From contig CAMFEK010000008.1 of NCBI GenBank assembly GCA_945949395.1, positions 1 through 54,292 of the forward strand: a stretch of 54,292 nucleotides of DNA, read 5' to 3'. Positions 15,471-24,725 of this stretch are shown piece after piece. This stretch comes from an uncultured Clostridia bacterium. GTDB taxonomy: Bacteria > Bacillota > Clostridia > Christensenellales > Borkfalkiaceae. The position numbers and the translations under genes were made by a program. Position 1 is the first letter of the stretch. The number at the start of each line of letters is the position of its first letter. The notes beneath the pieces were generated by a model. That model did no database searches. It was not told where the DNA came from and saw only the letters and a list, made by a program, of their open reading frames with translations.

Positions 15471-16040
15471 ATGACCGAAGAAAAGAAAAGTAAAAGCGCG
15501 GCGTACGATATTGCCATTTCCGCCCTGTTCGTCGCCGTCATCGCCGTCTGCGCCTGGATCGCCGTGCCCATCTCGGAGATTTCCATTACCCTTCAGACGA
15601 TGGGCGTATGCCTTTCCGCCGCTTTGCTCGGTTGGAAAAGGGGACTTGCCGCCGTTTCGGCGTATATCCTGCTCGGTTTGGTCGGCGTTCCCGTCTTTTC
15701 GGGGTTCACGGGCGGAGCGGCAAAGCTGATCGGTCCTACGGGCGGCTATATCGTCGGTTTCCTGTTTACGGCGCTCCTCGTCGGTATCGCCTGCGATCTC
15801 GTTCGCGGAAAGTCGAAAGGGAAGTTTATTTTCGTCTGCGCCCTTTCCATGGTGGCGGGCGACGCCGTGTGCTACGCGTTCGGCACGGCGTGGTTCATGT
15901 TCATGATGAGCGGCAAGGGCAATCCGTATACCCTCTCCGCCGCGCTTGCGACGTGCGTGTTGCCGTATATCCCGTTCGATCTTCTCAAGATCGCCGTCGC
16001 GACGGCGCTTTCCGTCGCGCTGAAACGGTTTATCAAGTAA
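15471..16040 (+). CDS. bioY: Biotin transporter substrate-binding subunit BioY
   Basis: BioY is the membrane S-component that captures biotin for ECF-type uptake. The 189-residue protein has six hydrophobic segments and the family pattern PISEISITLQTMGV near residue 35, then a GLVGVPVFSGFTGG loop and GPTGGYIVGF. It is a single-gene unit with its own promoter, BirA-type operator and a terminator shared with the convergent birA-like gene. No BioMN or EcfAAT genes are present, so it must use a shared energising module encoded elsewhere. The BirA operator indicates repression when biotin is plentiful. Confidence 0.95.
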   Translation: MTEEKKSKSAAYDIAISALFVAVIAVCAWIAVPISEISITLQTMGVCLSAALLGWKRGLAAVSAYILLGLVGVPVFSGFTGGAAKLIGPTGGYIVGFLFTALLVGIACDLVRGKSKGKFIFVCALSMVAGDAVCYAFGTAWFMFMMSGKGNPYTLSAALATCVLPYIPFDLLKIAVATALSVALKRFIK

Positions 16041-16049
16041 AAAATGAAA

Positions 16050-16087
16050 AAAAGACTTATTTTCCGTGAAGGGAGAATAAGTCTTTT
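16050..16087. terminator. Bidirectional terminator between bioY and birA
   Basis: AAAAGACTTATT (16050-16061) pairs with AATAAGTCTTTT (16076-16087) around 14 bases. It overlaps the birA stop codon and should serve both convergent genes. Confidence 0.85.
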
Positions 16088-16745
16088 ATAATGTTTGCAG
16101 GATATCGCTCACGAGGGAGAGAATGAGCGTTGCGGCGTCCTCCGATTTCTCCGTGTATACGCCGACGCCGAGCACGATGCGTTCGGTGAAGTCGGTATCG
16201 CAGTCCACCTCCGTGAGCACGCCCGCTTTCTTTTTGCCGCTTTGCCAAACCGTATTGTCTTTGATCTCGCCGCCAAGTCTCTCTCTTACCGCTTTCACGA
16301 CCCGTTCGGAGAGGGGGCGGATCTCTTCCAAGGGGATCTTTTTATCGAGCGCGATGGAAAAATAAACGCCGCCTTGCGCGGGGGAGGAAAAGCGTTCGCC
16401 GTAGCGGGCTTTGCCTTCCGTCTGCTCGTCGGCTACGATCAGGGCGGGCAGGGCGGAGAGGGGCAACTTTTTGGCGTAGTCGTTGGTAGAGGGTACGCTT
16501 TTCAGCCATTGCGTTTTGAGTCCCGTTCGCACTTGTAACAGGTGCGCGCGCACCGTTTCTCCCCGTTTTTGCAGGCGGTAGCCGCGGTTGGTCACGCTGT
16601 CGATCGTATAACCCTCCTTGCGCAGTCCGTTCACCGCTTTCCAGATCGCCGTTCGGCTCACGGAGAAGCGGTCGGCTAATTCCTGTCCGGAAAGGTAGCT
16701 GTCCGTGCGGATCAGGTTGTCTAACAGTTGTTTTTTCAGGTTCAT
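16086..16745 (-). CDS. birA: BirA-like biotin regulator with degenerate ligase domain
   Basis: An N-terminal winged helix (about 1-65; ELADRFSVSRTAIWKAVNGL) precedes a biotin-ligase-like domain, 219 residues in total. Canonical bifunctional BirA has about 320. The biotin-binding GRGRRGR loop is replaced by GKARYGERFSSP, and the WPND motif is missing (region reads NTVWQSGKKKAGVLTE). The GxGIN motif reads GVGVY, and the C-terminal SH3-like domain is absent. The KKKAGVLTE lysine motif is kept. The start at 16745 is preceded by a promoter whose -10 box ends seven bases before the ATG and by no Shine-Dalgarno, so the mRNA is probably leaderless. It likely regulates bioY; ligase activity is doubtful. 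It could instead be a fast-diverging active ligase. Confidence 0.85.
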   Translation of the reverse strand: MNLKKQLLDNLIRTDSYLSGQELADRFSVSRTAIWKAVNGLRKEGYTIDSVTNRGYRLQKRGETVRAHLLQVRTGLKTQWLKSVPSTNDYAKKLPLSALPALIVADEQTEGKARYGERFSSPAQGGVYFSIALDKKIPLEEIRPLSERVVKAVRERLGGEIKDNTVWQSGKKKAGVLTEVDCDTDFTERIVLGVGVYTEKSEDAATLILSLVSDILQTL

Positions 16746-16752
16746 CGGATAA

Positions 16753-16781
16753 ATTATACGGGGGGAGGAAGAAAAAGTCAA
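16753..16781 (-). promoter_or_regulatory. Promoter of birA, leaderless configuration
   Basis: On the minus strand, TTGACT (16776-16781), 17 bases, TATAAT (16753-16758), then seven bases (TTATCCG) to the ATG. The expected transcript start coincides with the start codon. Confidence 0.8.
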
Positions 16782-16828
16782 GATATTCTTAAAATTTAAC
16801 AAAAAATACACACAAAACGCTTTTATTT

Positions 16829-16848
16829 TTTTACAAAATATTGTAAAA
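16829..16848 (+). promoter_or_regulatory. Palindrome upstream of secA
   Basis: TTTTACAA (16829-16836) and TTGTAAAA (16841-16848) form a perfect inverted repeat with a four-base centre in the secA/birA intergenic region. It may be an operator or part of the secA promoter region. I could not assign a convincing -35/-10 pair for secA. Confidence 0.45.
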
Positions 16849-16902
16849 TGAATAGGTGAAAATAATAGGCGCATTATGTGCGTAAAGAAGATTGGAGTTA
16901 TT

Positions 16903-19587
16903 ATGGGATTATTCAGTTATTTGTTGGGCAGCGACGGAAGAACGGCTTTGAAAAAGCTTGACAAAACCGCGAAAAAGGTGGAAGCTGCCGAACCGAAATA
17001 TGCCGCGATGAGCGATGAAGAGCTTAAAAATCAGACGGTTCTTCTCAAGGAAAGACTCGCCAAGGGAGAGACGCTCGACGATATCCTGGTAGACGCGTTC
17101 GCTGCATTGAGAGAGGCATCCTGGCGCGTTCTCGGCATGAAACATTTCCACGTACAGATCATCGGCGGTATCTGTTTGCATCAGGGTCGTATCGCCGAAA
17201 TGAGAACGGGCGAAGGTAAAACCCTCGTTTCCACCCTTCCCGCATACCTCAACGCCCTCGCGGGCAAGGGCGTGCACATCGTCACCGTAAACGATTACCT
17301 CGCCAAGCGTGACGCCGAATGGATGGGAAAGGTGCACCGTTTCATGGGGCTCACCGTCGGCTGTATCTTAAACGGCATGAGCGACGACGAAAAGAGAGCC
17401 GCCTACCTTTGCGACATCACCTACGGTACCAACAACGAAATCGGTTTCGATTACTTGAGAGACAATCTCAAGACGGATCTGAAAAAGATGGTTCTGCGCG
17501 AACTCAACTTCGCCATCGTCGATGAAGTCGACTCCATTTTGATCGACGAGGCGAGAACTCCCCTCATCATTTCCGGTAAGGGCGAACAGTCTTCCGAGCT
17601 TTATAAGAACGTAGATAAATTCGTGCGCACCTTGACGGGCGGTTTCGACGACGATCTGAAGGCAGCCGAAGAAGCCGAGGAAGTGGAAGAGAGAGAAAAT
17701 CGCAGAAATAAAAAGAACAAAAACGTCCCCCTGCACGGCGAAAAGGCGATCGCCGCCGCGGAAGCGAGAATGTGGGACTACGTGGTGGAACGCAAGGACA
17801 AGAGCGTGGAACTCACCGAGTACGGCGCGATCAAGGCGGAGAAATTCTTCCACGTAAGCAATATCGCGGACGTCGCCAACGCCGATCTCGACCATCACAT
17901 TCAGCAGGCGTTAAAGGCGCACAAGCTCTTCCATAAGAACGAGGACTACATCGTAAAGGACGACGAAATTCTCATCGTCGACGAATTTACCGGGCGCGTC
18001 ATGAACGGCAGACGGTATTCCGACGGCTTGCATCAGGCGATCGAGGCGAAGGAAGGCGTGAAGATCCGAGACGAGAACAAGACGTGGGCGACCATCACTT
18101 TCCAGAACTTCTTCCGTATTTATTCCAAGCTCTCCGGCATGACCGGTACCGCAAAGACGGAAGAATCCGAATTCAGAACCATCTACTCCCTCGACGTCGT
18201 GGAGATCCCTACGAACAAGCCCATTCAGCGAGTCGACTTCCCTGACAGAATTTACGCTACCGTGGACGCGAAGAAGAAGGCGATCGTAAACGAGATCGTG
18301 GAGCGCCATCAGTTCGGTCAGCCCATCCTCGTGGGTACGTCCTCCGTCGATAAGTCGGAAGAAATATCCAGACTCCTTCGCCGCAACGGCATTCCCCATA
18401 ACATTCTGAACGCGAAGAATCACGAGCGCGAAGCCGAGATCGTCGCGCAGGCGGGCAGATACAACGCCGTGACCATCGCCACCAACATGGCGGGTCGTGG
18501 TACCGATATTTTGCTCGGCGGTAACGCCGAATACCTCGCCAAGAAGAGATTGCGCGAAGAGGGCATCTCCCACGAGCTCATCGAAGAGGCTACCTCCTTC
18601 GGCAATATATCCGAAGAGGCTCTCGCCGTGAAAGCGAGATACGAGGAGCTCTACAAGGCGTATAAAGAAAAGACGAACGAAGAAAAGGTCAAGGTTCAGG
18701 AGGCGGGCGGTCTCTGCATCATCGGCACCGAGCGCCACGAGTCCCGTCGTATCGACAACCAGCTCCGCGGCCGTTCCGGCCGTCAGGGCGACGTCGGCGT
18801 TTCCATCTTCTTCCTCTCCCTTGAGGACGATCTCGTCAAGCGTTTCGGCGGGGAAAACATGAAGAAGTACTATGAAATGTTCGGCATCGGCGACGATAAC
18901 TGCTTGGAGAGCAAGATGCTCTCCCGCGGCGTGGAAAACGCGCAGAAGGTCATCGAGGGCAAGAACTTCGGTATCCGTAAAAACGTGTTGCAGTACGACG
19001 ACGTCATGAATAAACAGCGTGAGATCATCTACGCCGAACGCATGAAGGTTTTGCGCGGCGAGGACGTTCACGATCAGATCTTGAAGTATATTCCCGAATA
19101 CGTGGAAAGCGTCGTTCGCGACGCGGTCAACGTGGACGAAATGCCCGAACTTTGGGACGCCGCCGATCTGAATAAGGCGATCGAAACCCGTCTGATCCCC
19201 GAAGGGAGCAACTACGTGACGCAGGAGCGTTTGGCAAAATGGGATTATGAGACCGCTTTGCAGAAGATCATTCAAAAGACCACCAAGGAATACGAGCAGA
19301 AGATCATCGACGTGAAGGAAGCGGTGGGTCTCGACTATCGCGACGTGGAGAGAAGAGTTCTCTTGATGAACGTGGACAAGAACTGGATCGACCACATCGA
19401 CGCCATGGATATGCTCCGCAAGGGTATCGGCTTTAGAAGCGTCGGACAGATGGACCCCGTCATCGCGTACAAGCAGGAAGGTCTCGAGATGTTCGACGAG
19501 ATGGTTGCCCGCATTCAGCGCACCACCATCACCATGCTCTTGAAGATTCGCGTGGAAGTTCAGCCCGCGCCTGCCGCAAGAAGATAA
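16903..19587 (+). CDS. secA: Preprotein translocase ATPase SecA
   Basis: SecA drives post-translational protein export through SecYEG. The 894-residue chain has the N-terminal motor with Walker A MRTGEGKTL, the DEVDSILIDEARTPLIISG DEAD-like motif, and the preprotein cross-linking domain. The second RecA fold carries TNMAGRGTDILLGGNAE, followed by the QLRGRSGRQGDVG segment and the helical scaffold. The C-terminal zinc-binding tail (SEC-C) is absent: the protein ends PAPAARR. An insertion rich in Glu, Arg and Lys at about 250-275 is normal variation. The ATG at 16903, with a GGAG site, is preferred to a GTG/ATG further upstream. Confidence 0.97.
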   Translation: MGLFSYLLGSDGRTALKKLDKTAKKVEAAEPKYAAMSDEELKNQTVLLKERLAKGETLDDILVDAFAALREASWRVLGMKHFHVQIIGGICLHQGRIAEMRTGEGKTLVSTLPAYLNALAGKGVHIVTVNDYLAKRDAEWMGKVHRFMGLTVGCILNGMSDDEKRAAYLCDITYGTNNEIGFDYLRDNLKTDLKKMVLRELNFAIVDEVDSILIDEARTPLIISGKGEQSSELYKNVDKFVRTLTGGFDDDLKAAEEAEEVEERENRRNKKNKNVPLHGEKAIAAAEARMWDYVVERKDKSVELTEYGAIKAEKFFHVSNIADVANADLDHHIQQALKAHKLFHKNEDYIVKDDEILIVDEFTGRVMNGRRYSDGLHQAIEAKEGVKIRDENKTWATITFQNFFRIYSKLSGMTGTAKTEESEFRTIYSLDVVEIPTNKPIQRVDFPDRIYATVDAKKKAIVNEIVERHQFGQPILVGTSSVDKSEEISRLLRRNGIPHNILNAKNHEREAEIVAQAGRYNAVTIATNMAGRGTDILLGGNAEYLAKKRLREEGISHELIEEATSFGNISEEALAVKARYEELYKAYKEKTNEEKVKVQEAGGLCIIGTERHESRRIDNQLRGRSGRQGDVGVSIFFLSLEDDLVKRFGGENMKKYYEMFGIGDDNCLESKMLSRGVENAQKVIEGKNFGIRKNVLQYDDVMNKQREIIYAERMKVLRGEDVHDQILKYIPEYVESVVRDAVNVDEMPELWDAADLNKAIETRLIPEGSNYVTQERLAKWDYETALQKIIQKTTKEYEQKIIDVKEAVGLDYRDVERRVLLMNVDKNWIDHIDAMDMLRKGIGFRSVGQMDPVIAYKQEGLEMFDEMVARIQRTTITMLLKIRVEVQPAPAARR

Positions 19588-19597
19588 TCAGAATAGA

Positions 19598-19627
19598 AAA
19601 AAGGGTGTTTTTCAAAATACCCTTTTT
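19598..19627 (+). terminator. Hairpin between secA and prfB
   Basis: A 14-base stem (19598-19611 with 19614-19627) with one G-T pair. The T-run is part of the stem and is followed by CAAACG, so termination may be partial and allow read-through into prfB. Confidence 0.6.
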
Positions 19628-19656
19628 CAAACGTTATAAGGAGAGTAAGAGAGAAT

Positions 19657-20754
19657 ATGTTTAGAGCGGGAGATTACCGTTTAAGAATAAAAGAATTGAA
19701 GGAGACCTTGGACGAGGCGAGATACGCGCTCGATATCGAGAACGGGCTCGTTCGTTTGGAGGAACTGAAAAAGGAACAGGAGAAACCCGAAGTGTGGAAC
19801 GACCTCGAGCTGACGAAAAAGTTAGCGAGAGAGCAGGCGACCATCGAAAACAAGGTGAAAGTGTTCCAGACGAGCGAAAAAGCCATCAAGGACGCGGAAG
19901 AAGTCATCGATCTCATCGAGGAATCGGGAGAGGAAGAACTCGTGCCCGAGCTGGACAGAATGCTCGCCACCGCGGAAAAGGACATCGAAGAGACGCGCAT
20001 CAACGCCCTGTTAAAGGGAAAGTACGACGCCTGTTCCGCGCTCCTCGCCCTTCATTCGGGTGCGGGCGGCACCGAGGCGTGCGACTGGACGAGTATGCTG
20101 TATCGTATGTATCAGCGTTACTGCGAGCAGATGGGCTTTAAGGTGACCGAACTGGATCGGGAGCTCGGCGACGGCGCAGGCTTGAAGAGCGTGGACTTCC
20201 GCGTGGAGGGCGTGAACGCTTACGGCTATCTGAAGGCGGAAATGGGCGTGCACCGTCTGGTGCGCATCTCCCCCTTCGACGCCAACAAGAGAAGGCAGAC
20301 TTCCTTTGCCTCCCTCGAAGTCATGCCCGAGGTGGAGGACGATGACGAAATCGTCATCGACGATAAAGAGATCCGCATCGATATTTACCACTCCGGCGGC
20401 GCGGGCGGTCAGAACGTCAATAAGGTTGCGTCCGCCGTTCGCATTACGCACTTCCCGACGGGTATCGTCGTGCAGTGCCAGAACGAGAGAAGTCAGCTCC
20501 AGAATAAGGAATTTGCCTTCCGTATGTTGAAGGCAAAGCTCTTGGAAAAGAAAATCGAAGAGAGACAGAACGCCGATTCCGCCTTGAAGGGCGAGATCAA
20601 GAAGATCGAATGGGGTTCCCAGATCCGTTCCTACGTGTTCTGTCCCTACACCATGGTAAAGGACCACAGAACCGGCTATGAAAAGGGTGACGTGGACGCC
20701 GTGATGGACGGCGATATTCAGGACTTTATCATCGACTATTTGAAGAAGATCTGA
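19657..20754 (+). CDS. prfB: Peptide chain release factor 2, without programmed frameshift
   Basis: RF2 reads UGA and UAA stop codons and triggers peptide release. The class-defining tripeptide SPF is at residues 205-207 and the catalytic GGQ at 250-252 (HSGGAGGQNVNKVASAVRI). Length (365 residues) is standard. Most bacterial prfB genes carry an in-frame UGA near codon 25 and a +1 frameshift for autoregulation. Here the reading frame is continuous from the ATG, with a normal ribosome site (AAGGAGAG). It ends one base before the tsaD start, so the two are translationally coupled. Confidence 0.97.
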   Translation: MFRAGDYRLRIKELKETLDEARYALDIENGLVRLEELKKEQEKPEVWNDLELTKKLAREQATIENKVKVFQTSEKAIKDAEEVIDLIEESGEEELVPELDRMLATAEKDIEETRINALLKGKYDACSALLALHSGAGGTEACDWTSMLYRMYQRYCEQMGFKVTELDRELGDGAGLKSVDFRVEGVNAYGYLKAEMGVHRLVRISPFDANKRRQTSFASLEVMPEVEDDDEIVIDDKEIRIDIYHSGGAGGQNVNKVASAVRITHFPTGIVVQCQNERSQLQNKEFAFRMLKAKLLEKKIEERQNADSALKGEIKKIEWGSQIRSYVFCPYTMVKDHRTGYEKGDVDAVMDGDIQDFIIDYLKKI

Positions 20755-20755
20755 T

Positions 20756-21823
20756 ATGTATTACGAAAATCTTGACAGAACGATCCGAGAAGAGCCTATC
20801 ATTTTGGGCATCGAATCTTCCTGCGATGAAACGGCGGCAGCCGTCATCAAAGGAAGAAAAATTTTATCGGACGAGATCGCCTCTTCCGCTACCGTGCAGG
20901 CGAAATTCGGGGGCGTCGTGCCGGAAATCGCTTCCCGCGCGCATACGGACGCCATCGCGCAGGTAGTGGACGCCGCCGTGAAGAACGCCGGCATTGCGCT
21001 CGGCGACATCGACGCCGTCGCCGTGACGTACGGCGCGGGGCTTTTGGGGGCGCTCCTCGTGGGCGTTTCCTTTGCCAAAGCCCTCGCGTATTCCTTAAAC
21101 GTGCCGCTCATCGCGGTCAATCATATCCGCGGACACCTGGCGGCATCCTATCTCGTCGAGCCTGAACTCAAACCGCCCTTCGTGACGTTGCTCGCCAGCG
21201 GCGGACATACGGCGATCCTCTATACCGAGACGGAAACTTCGTTCGAGATCATGGGGGCGACGCTCGACGACGCGGCGGGCGAGGCGTTCGACAAGGCGGC
21301 GAGAGTGCTCTCTCTGCCCTACCCCGGCGGTCCGAATATCGAACGGCTCGCAAAAGAGGGGAAAAACGTGATCGAATTTCCCAAAATGCTGCAAAAAGAG
21401 GATTCCTATAATTTCTCTTACAGCGGTCTCAAGACGGCGGTCATCAATTACTGTCACACCAAGCGGCAGAAGGGAGAAGAATACTCGGTTGCGGACGTGG
21501 CCTGCTCCTTTCAATGCGCGGCGGTGGACGTGCTCGTAAAAAAGACGATCAAAGCGGCGCGGGAAAAGAGAGTGAACGTGGTGACCGTGGGCGGCGGCGT
21601 AGCCGCAAACGGATATTTACGCGAAAACCTGCAAAAAGCGTGCGACAGAGCCGGTTTCAAGCTCGTAATGCCATCCAAGCGCTATTGCACGGATAACGCC
21701 GCCATGATTGCGTCCGAAGGGCTCATTCAGTATCGAGCGGGAAACTTTTCGCCGCTCTCTCTGAACGCCAAGGCGAGCATTCCCTTGCACGCGGCGCTGA
21801 AGGGGAAGGGAAAGAACGGTTAA
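20756..21823 (+). CDS. tsaD: tRNA N6-adenosine threonylcarbamoyltransferase
   Basis: TsaD completes the t6A modification of ANN-decoding tRNAs, with TsaB, TsaC and TsaE. The 355-residue ASKHA-fold protein starts with a short extension, then ILGIESSCDETAAAV. It carries the metal-binding HIRGHLAASY motif at about residue 125, the glycine-rich SGGHT, and a C-terminal DNAAMIASEGL motif. It is coupled to prfB by a one-base gap. The TsaBCE partners are not in this window. Two hairpins follow, and the second serves the convergent gene. Confidence 0.97.
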   Translation: MYYENLDRTIREEPIILGIESSCDETAAAVIKGRKILSDEIASSATVQAKFGGVVPEIASRAHTDAIAQVVDAAVKNAGIALGDIDAVAVTYGAGLLGALLVGVSFAKALAYSLNVPLIAVNHIRGHLAASYLVEPELKPPFVTLLASGGHTAILYTETETSFEIMGATLDDAAGEAFDKAARVLSLPYPGGPNIERLAKEGKNVIEFPKMLQKEDSYNFSYSGLKTAVINYCHTKRQKGEEYSVADVACSFQCAAVDVLVKKTIKAAREKRVNVVTVGGGVAANGYLRENLQKACDRAGFKLVMPSKRYCTDNAAMIASEGLIQYRAGNFSPLSLNAKASIPLHAALKGKGKNG

Positions 21824-21857
21824 AACAAAAAAATCGGGAGCGTCGGCTCCCTGCAAC

Positions 21858-21890
21858 CCCCCGAAAAGCGTTGGCTTTTCGGGGGTTTTT
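21858..21890 (+). terminator. Terminator of prfB-tsaD
   Basis: CCCCCGAAAAGC (21858-21869) pairs perfectly with GCTTTTCGGGGG (21874-21885), then five T. A smaller GGGAGC-GGCTCCC hairpin sits just upstream (21836-21851). Confidence 0.92.
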
Positions 21891-21903
21891 ATAAAAAAAA
21901 GAG

Positions 21904-21938
21904 ACCGCCCCCGAAAGCAAGTATCTTTCGGGGGCGGT
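21904..21938 (-). terminator. Terminator of the large surface-protein gene
   Basis: ACCGCCCCCGAAAG pairs with CTTTCGGGGGCGGT (21904-21917 with 21925-21938). On the minus strand it is followed by a long T-run. Confidence 0.88.
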
Positions 21939-21956
21939 TGCCTCGATCAATTTCGT

Positions 21957-24479
21957 TTATTCGTAATATTCCTCGTCGTCGTCCAAGTCCTCGCGGGGCT
22001 TGCGCTTGCGGAGAATGAAATAGTCGGTGACGATGATGACGGCGATAATGCCGAATACGATGACGACGTATCTGCGCAAATTCTTTTGCTTGTTCGTCTT
22101 GAACAGATCGGAAGAGACTGCCGTATAATAGGTGGTGCCGTCTAAGTCCGTGTACGAGATGGTCACTTCGCTTTCCTGATAAGGATCGCCGATCACATTG
22201 AAGGGGAGGGAAGTGGAGAAGGATTTTTGCTTTCCGTCCTGCGCCGTCATGACGATGGTCTTTTCCGCGGTGTAGATGTAGCCCGTCGAGATATAATTCA
22301 TATTGCCCGAAGTGTCCTTCGCGCGCACGAGGAAGGACGCGGGGATATAGCCCGTGAGCGACTGTCCGTCCGCCTCTACGGAGACGTAGCAATAGGGGAA
22401 ATCTTCCCCGTTATTGAGGGAAACCTCGCCGAGTACGGTGACTTTCTGACTGCGTGTGAGTTGGGAGAGCGCGAGATTTTTGAAATAGAAGGGGTACTTT
22501 AACAGTTCGACCGCGTTGGACGTATAAGCCGTGCCGTCGGGGAATTTTTCGCTCTCCGTCAAGAATAAGTCGGAATCGAGCGCCTTACAGGAGGTTTTGG
22601 CGACGAAATTCGCGGTATAGCGATGCGTTTCGGGATCGAACAGGGATAATATGTAATAATCCGCCGTACTGCCGAGAAGTAACGCCTGCTTTTCCTCCTC
22701 CGCGCGCGTCGTGCCCGTATAAGGGAAGTTTTCCGCGTTCTCGATGGAAGAGAGGTCGAACGTGGAGAGGATAGCTCCCTTTTCCACGCTGACAACGGTC
22801 AGGGGAACGCTTTCCAAGCGAAAGATCTCGCTCGCGGCGTCGCCCAAAGAGACGTCGCTGAGGTTGGGAACGGCGATTGCCTCCGTCGCCGTGAGATAAG
22901 TGGGGTACAGCGTATAGAGGGTATTCGAGGAGTATCCGATGGCGATGGATACGGGCGCAGAGCTGTCGCCGTAAACGTAGCCTCCCCTCTCGAGCGGAAT
23001 ACGTTCTTCCCCGCTGGAGAGTATCGCGCCCTCCGTGAGCGCGTAGAGAGTTCCGTCGTAGGAGGCGCAGAGGGATTTGATCTCCGAGGAGAATCGGTAC
23101 CGATAAGCGCCCGTCGCGGTGGCGTCCATAAATTCCGTTTCGCTGAAACGGTAAACGGATTGATCGGACAGCGAAAGATAGATATTGCCGTATACGTCTG
23201 CCGTCAGGTGGCGGGAAACGGCGTTTAAGCCCTTGCTGACCTTTTCAAACGCGTAATCGCCGCTTGCCGAGGGGGATATTTTACAGAAGGAGTTCGCCGA
23301 GGTGACGAGGTAGTACACCCCGTACACGTTGACGGCGGAAGAATAGATCTCTCCGCCCGAAAGCTCGTCGAAGCGGGAGAGAAGGTTTCCCTTTCTATCG
23401 TACAAAAGGGCGAGCGAGCCGCTCTCGACGAGAATGGAATCGTCGTCCGAGCAGACGCGATTGGGCAGAGATTCCGTCTCAAAAGAGGAGAGATAGTCGC
23501 CGTTTTCCGAATACAGCGTGACGCGACCCGTGCTTTCGTCCGCTACCGTCAGCGCGTCGCCGTCATAGGACAGGCTGTTTGCCCGAGAGAGCCTGGAAGG
23601 GGAGGAGGATGAGGCGCTGATCTCGTAGAGGGATTTTTTGCCGTTCTCCCCGAAACGTTCGATCTTGTCGCCGTTTGCGGCGTACACGCTGCCGTTAAAT
23701 TGTTCGACGTAGTTATACGCGCCGTCGAAGGAGGTGAATTCGTCGCGGTTGGAACGGTCGAACACGACGAGCTTTTCCCCGACGGTTACGAGATAGACGA
23801 GGTTGCCCTGAAAGGTGAAGGAGAAGATATCGTCGTCTAAAAGGGGCGTTTCGATGCCCTCGCCCGTTTTCACGGAGCGTAGGACGTTGCGATCAGAATA
23901 GTAAAGATCGCCGCCTGACGCGTAGAGCGCGGGAGACGCGATACCGTTGAACTGTTTTAACGTTTCGGGTGTGGAGAAATCGAGATCCGTCTTGGCGATC
24001 GTGACCGTTCTGCCCGTTACGGTACTGTAATAGAGCGTGTCGCCATCCAGCGCGAATACGCTGCAATTGATGGCGGAGCGCTCGATCTGTCCGCTTTGGG
24101 GCTGAAAACGATAGATAGCGTTGGTGCTGTCCGTGAAATACACGTTTCCGTCCGTGGCGTAGAGCGCTTGCGTGATGACGTTGAGTTGAGCGTCTTTGTT
24201 GTAGCCGTGCTCGTACGTTTCGTATCCGTCCCTTTCCGGCGAATACAGATACAGCCGCGCGCCGTCGGCGATCACGAAAGCGTCGCCGTGGTGGGACACG
24301 GACGAAGGAGAAGTCAGGGACAGATACTCCTGCTTACTGCCCGGCACGAGAAGTCTCGAGTTTTCGCTCGAAACGCTCACCTCGTCCGCCTGAGCGGAGA
24401 GGGACGCTAAAGAACATAAACCAAGAGAGAGACTCCCGAAACATAAAATTGTCGCTAACAGTACGGGATGTTTTTTCAT
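21957..24479 (-). CDS. Secreted, membrane-anchored beta-propeller-like surface protein
   Basis: This 840-residue protein starts with a signal peptide (cleavage likely after SAQA at about residue 31). A long series of short repeats follows, of the type DGDTLYYS, GNVYFTDST or YGNIYLSLS, as in beta-propellers. A C-terminal SH3-like stretch (about 670-720) and a further beta-domain precede a single transmembrane helix (about 800-820) and an acidic tail ending DDDEEYYE. It should sit on the outer face of the membrane. The ATG at 24479 is seven bases after the -10 box, so the transcript is probably leaderless; an ATG nine bases earlier overlaps the -10. The family is not recognised. It resembles the 243-residue protein at 25232 in layout. 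Confidence 0.75.
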   Translation of the reverse strand: MKKHPVLLATILCFGSLSLGLCSLASLSAQADEVSVSSENSRLLVPGSKQEYLSLTSPSSVSHHGDAFVIADGARLYLYSPERDGYETYEHGYNKDAQLNVITQALYATDGNVYFTDSTNAIYRFQPQSGQIERSAINCSVFALDGDTLYYSTVTGRTVTIAKTDLDFSTPETLKQFNGIASPALYASGGDLYYSDRNVLRSVKTGEGIETPLLDDDIFSFTFQGNLVYLVTVGEKLVVFDRSNRDEFTSFDGAYNYVEQFNGSVYAANGDKIERFGENGKKSLYEISASSSSPSRLSRANSLSYDGDALTVADESTGRVTLYSENGDYLSSFETESLPNRVCSDDDSILVESGSLALLYDRKGNLLSRFDELSGGEIYSSAVNVYGVYYLVTSANSFCKISPSASGDYAFEKVSKGLNAVSRHLTADVYGNIYLSLSDQSVYRFSETEFMDATATGAYRYRFSSEIKSLCASYDGTLYALTEGAILSSGEERIPLERGGYVYGDSSAPVSIAIGYSSNTLYTLYPTYLTATEAIAVPNLSDVSLGDAASEIFRLESVPLTVVSVEKGAILSTFDLSSIENAENFPYTGTTRAEEEKQALLLGSTADYYILSLFDPETHRYTANFVAKTSCKALDSDLFLTESEKFPDGTAYTSNAVELLKYPFYFKNLALSQLTRSQKVTVLGEVSLNNGEDFPYCYVSVEADGQSLTGYIPASFLVRAKDTSGNMNYISTGYIYTAEKTIVMTAQDGKQKSFSTSLPFNVIGDPYQESEVTISYTDLDGTTYYTAVSSDLFKTNKQKNLRRYVVIVFGIIAVIIVTDYFILRKRKPREDLDDDEEYYE

Positions 24480-24486
24480 ATTTTTC

Positions 24487-24515
24487 ATTATAGCATATTC
24501 CTCGCATTTTGACAA
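24487..24515 (-). promoter_or_regulatory. Promoter of the surface-protein gene, leaderless configuration
   Basis: On the minus strand, TTGTCA (24510-24515), 17 bases, TATAAT (24487-24492), then seven bases to the ATG at 24479. A GAGGA lies inside the promoter spacer and would not be transcribed. Confidence 0.75.
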
Positions 24516-24725
24516 GATTTTTGAAGTTTTTTATTCCTCTTTTTCTGCCGTGTTGTTTTTCTGTTATACAGAATATGTAATTTGTATCATTTTCTAACAA
24601 AAATTCAAATTTTTGGCGAATGTGCGTGCATTTTTGAAAAAGGTAAGGTATAATAATCTCACGAAAAGCGAACAAATGTTCGTATTTCTAAAAATGAGTG
24701 ACAAAAAAGGGAGGAAGAAAAAGAG

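Noticed and set aside
19657..19760. Programmed frameshift in prfB
   Set aside because: No in-frame TGA or slippery CTTTGA is found near codon 25; the frame is continuous.
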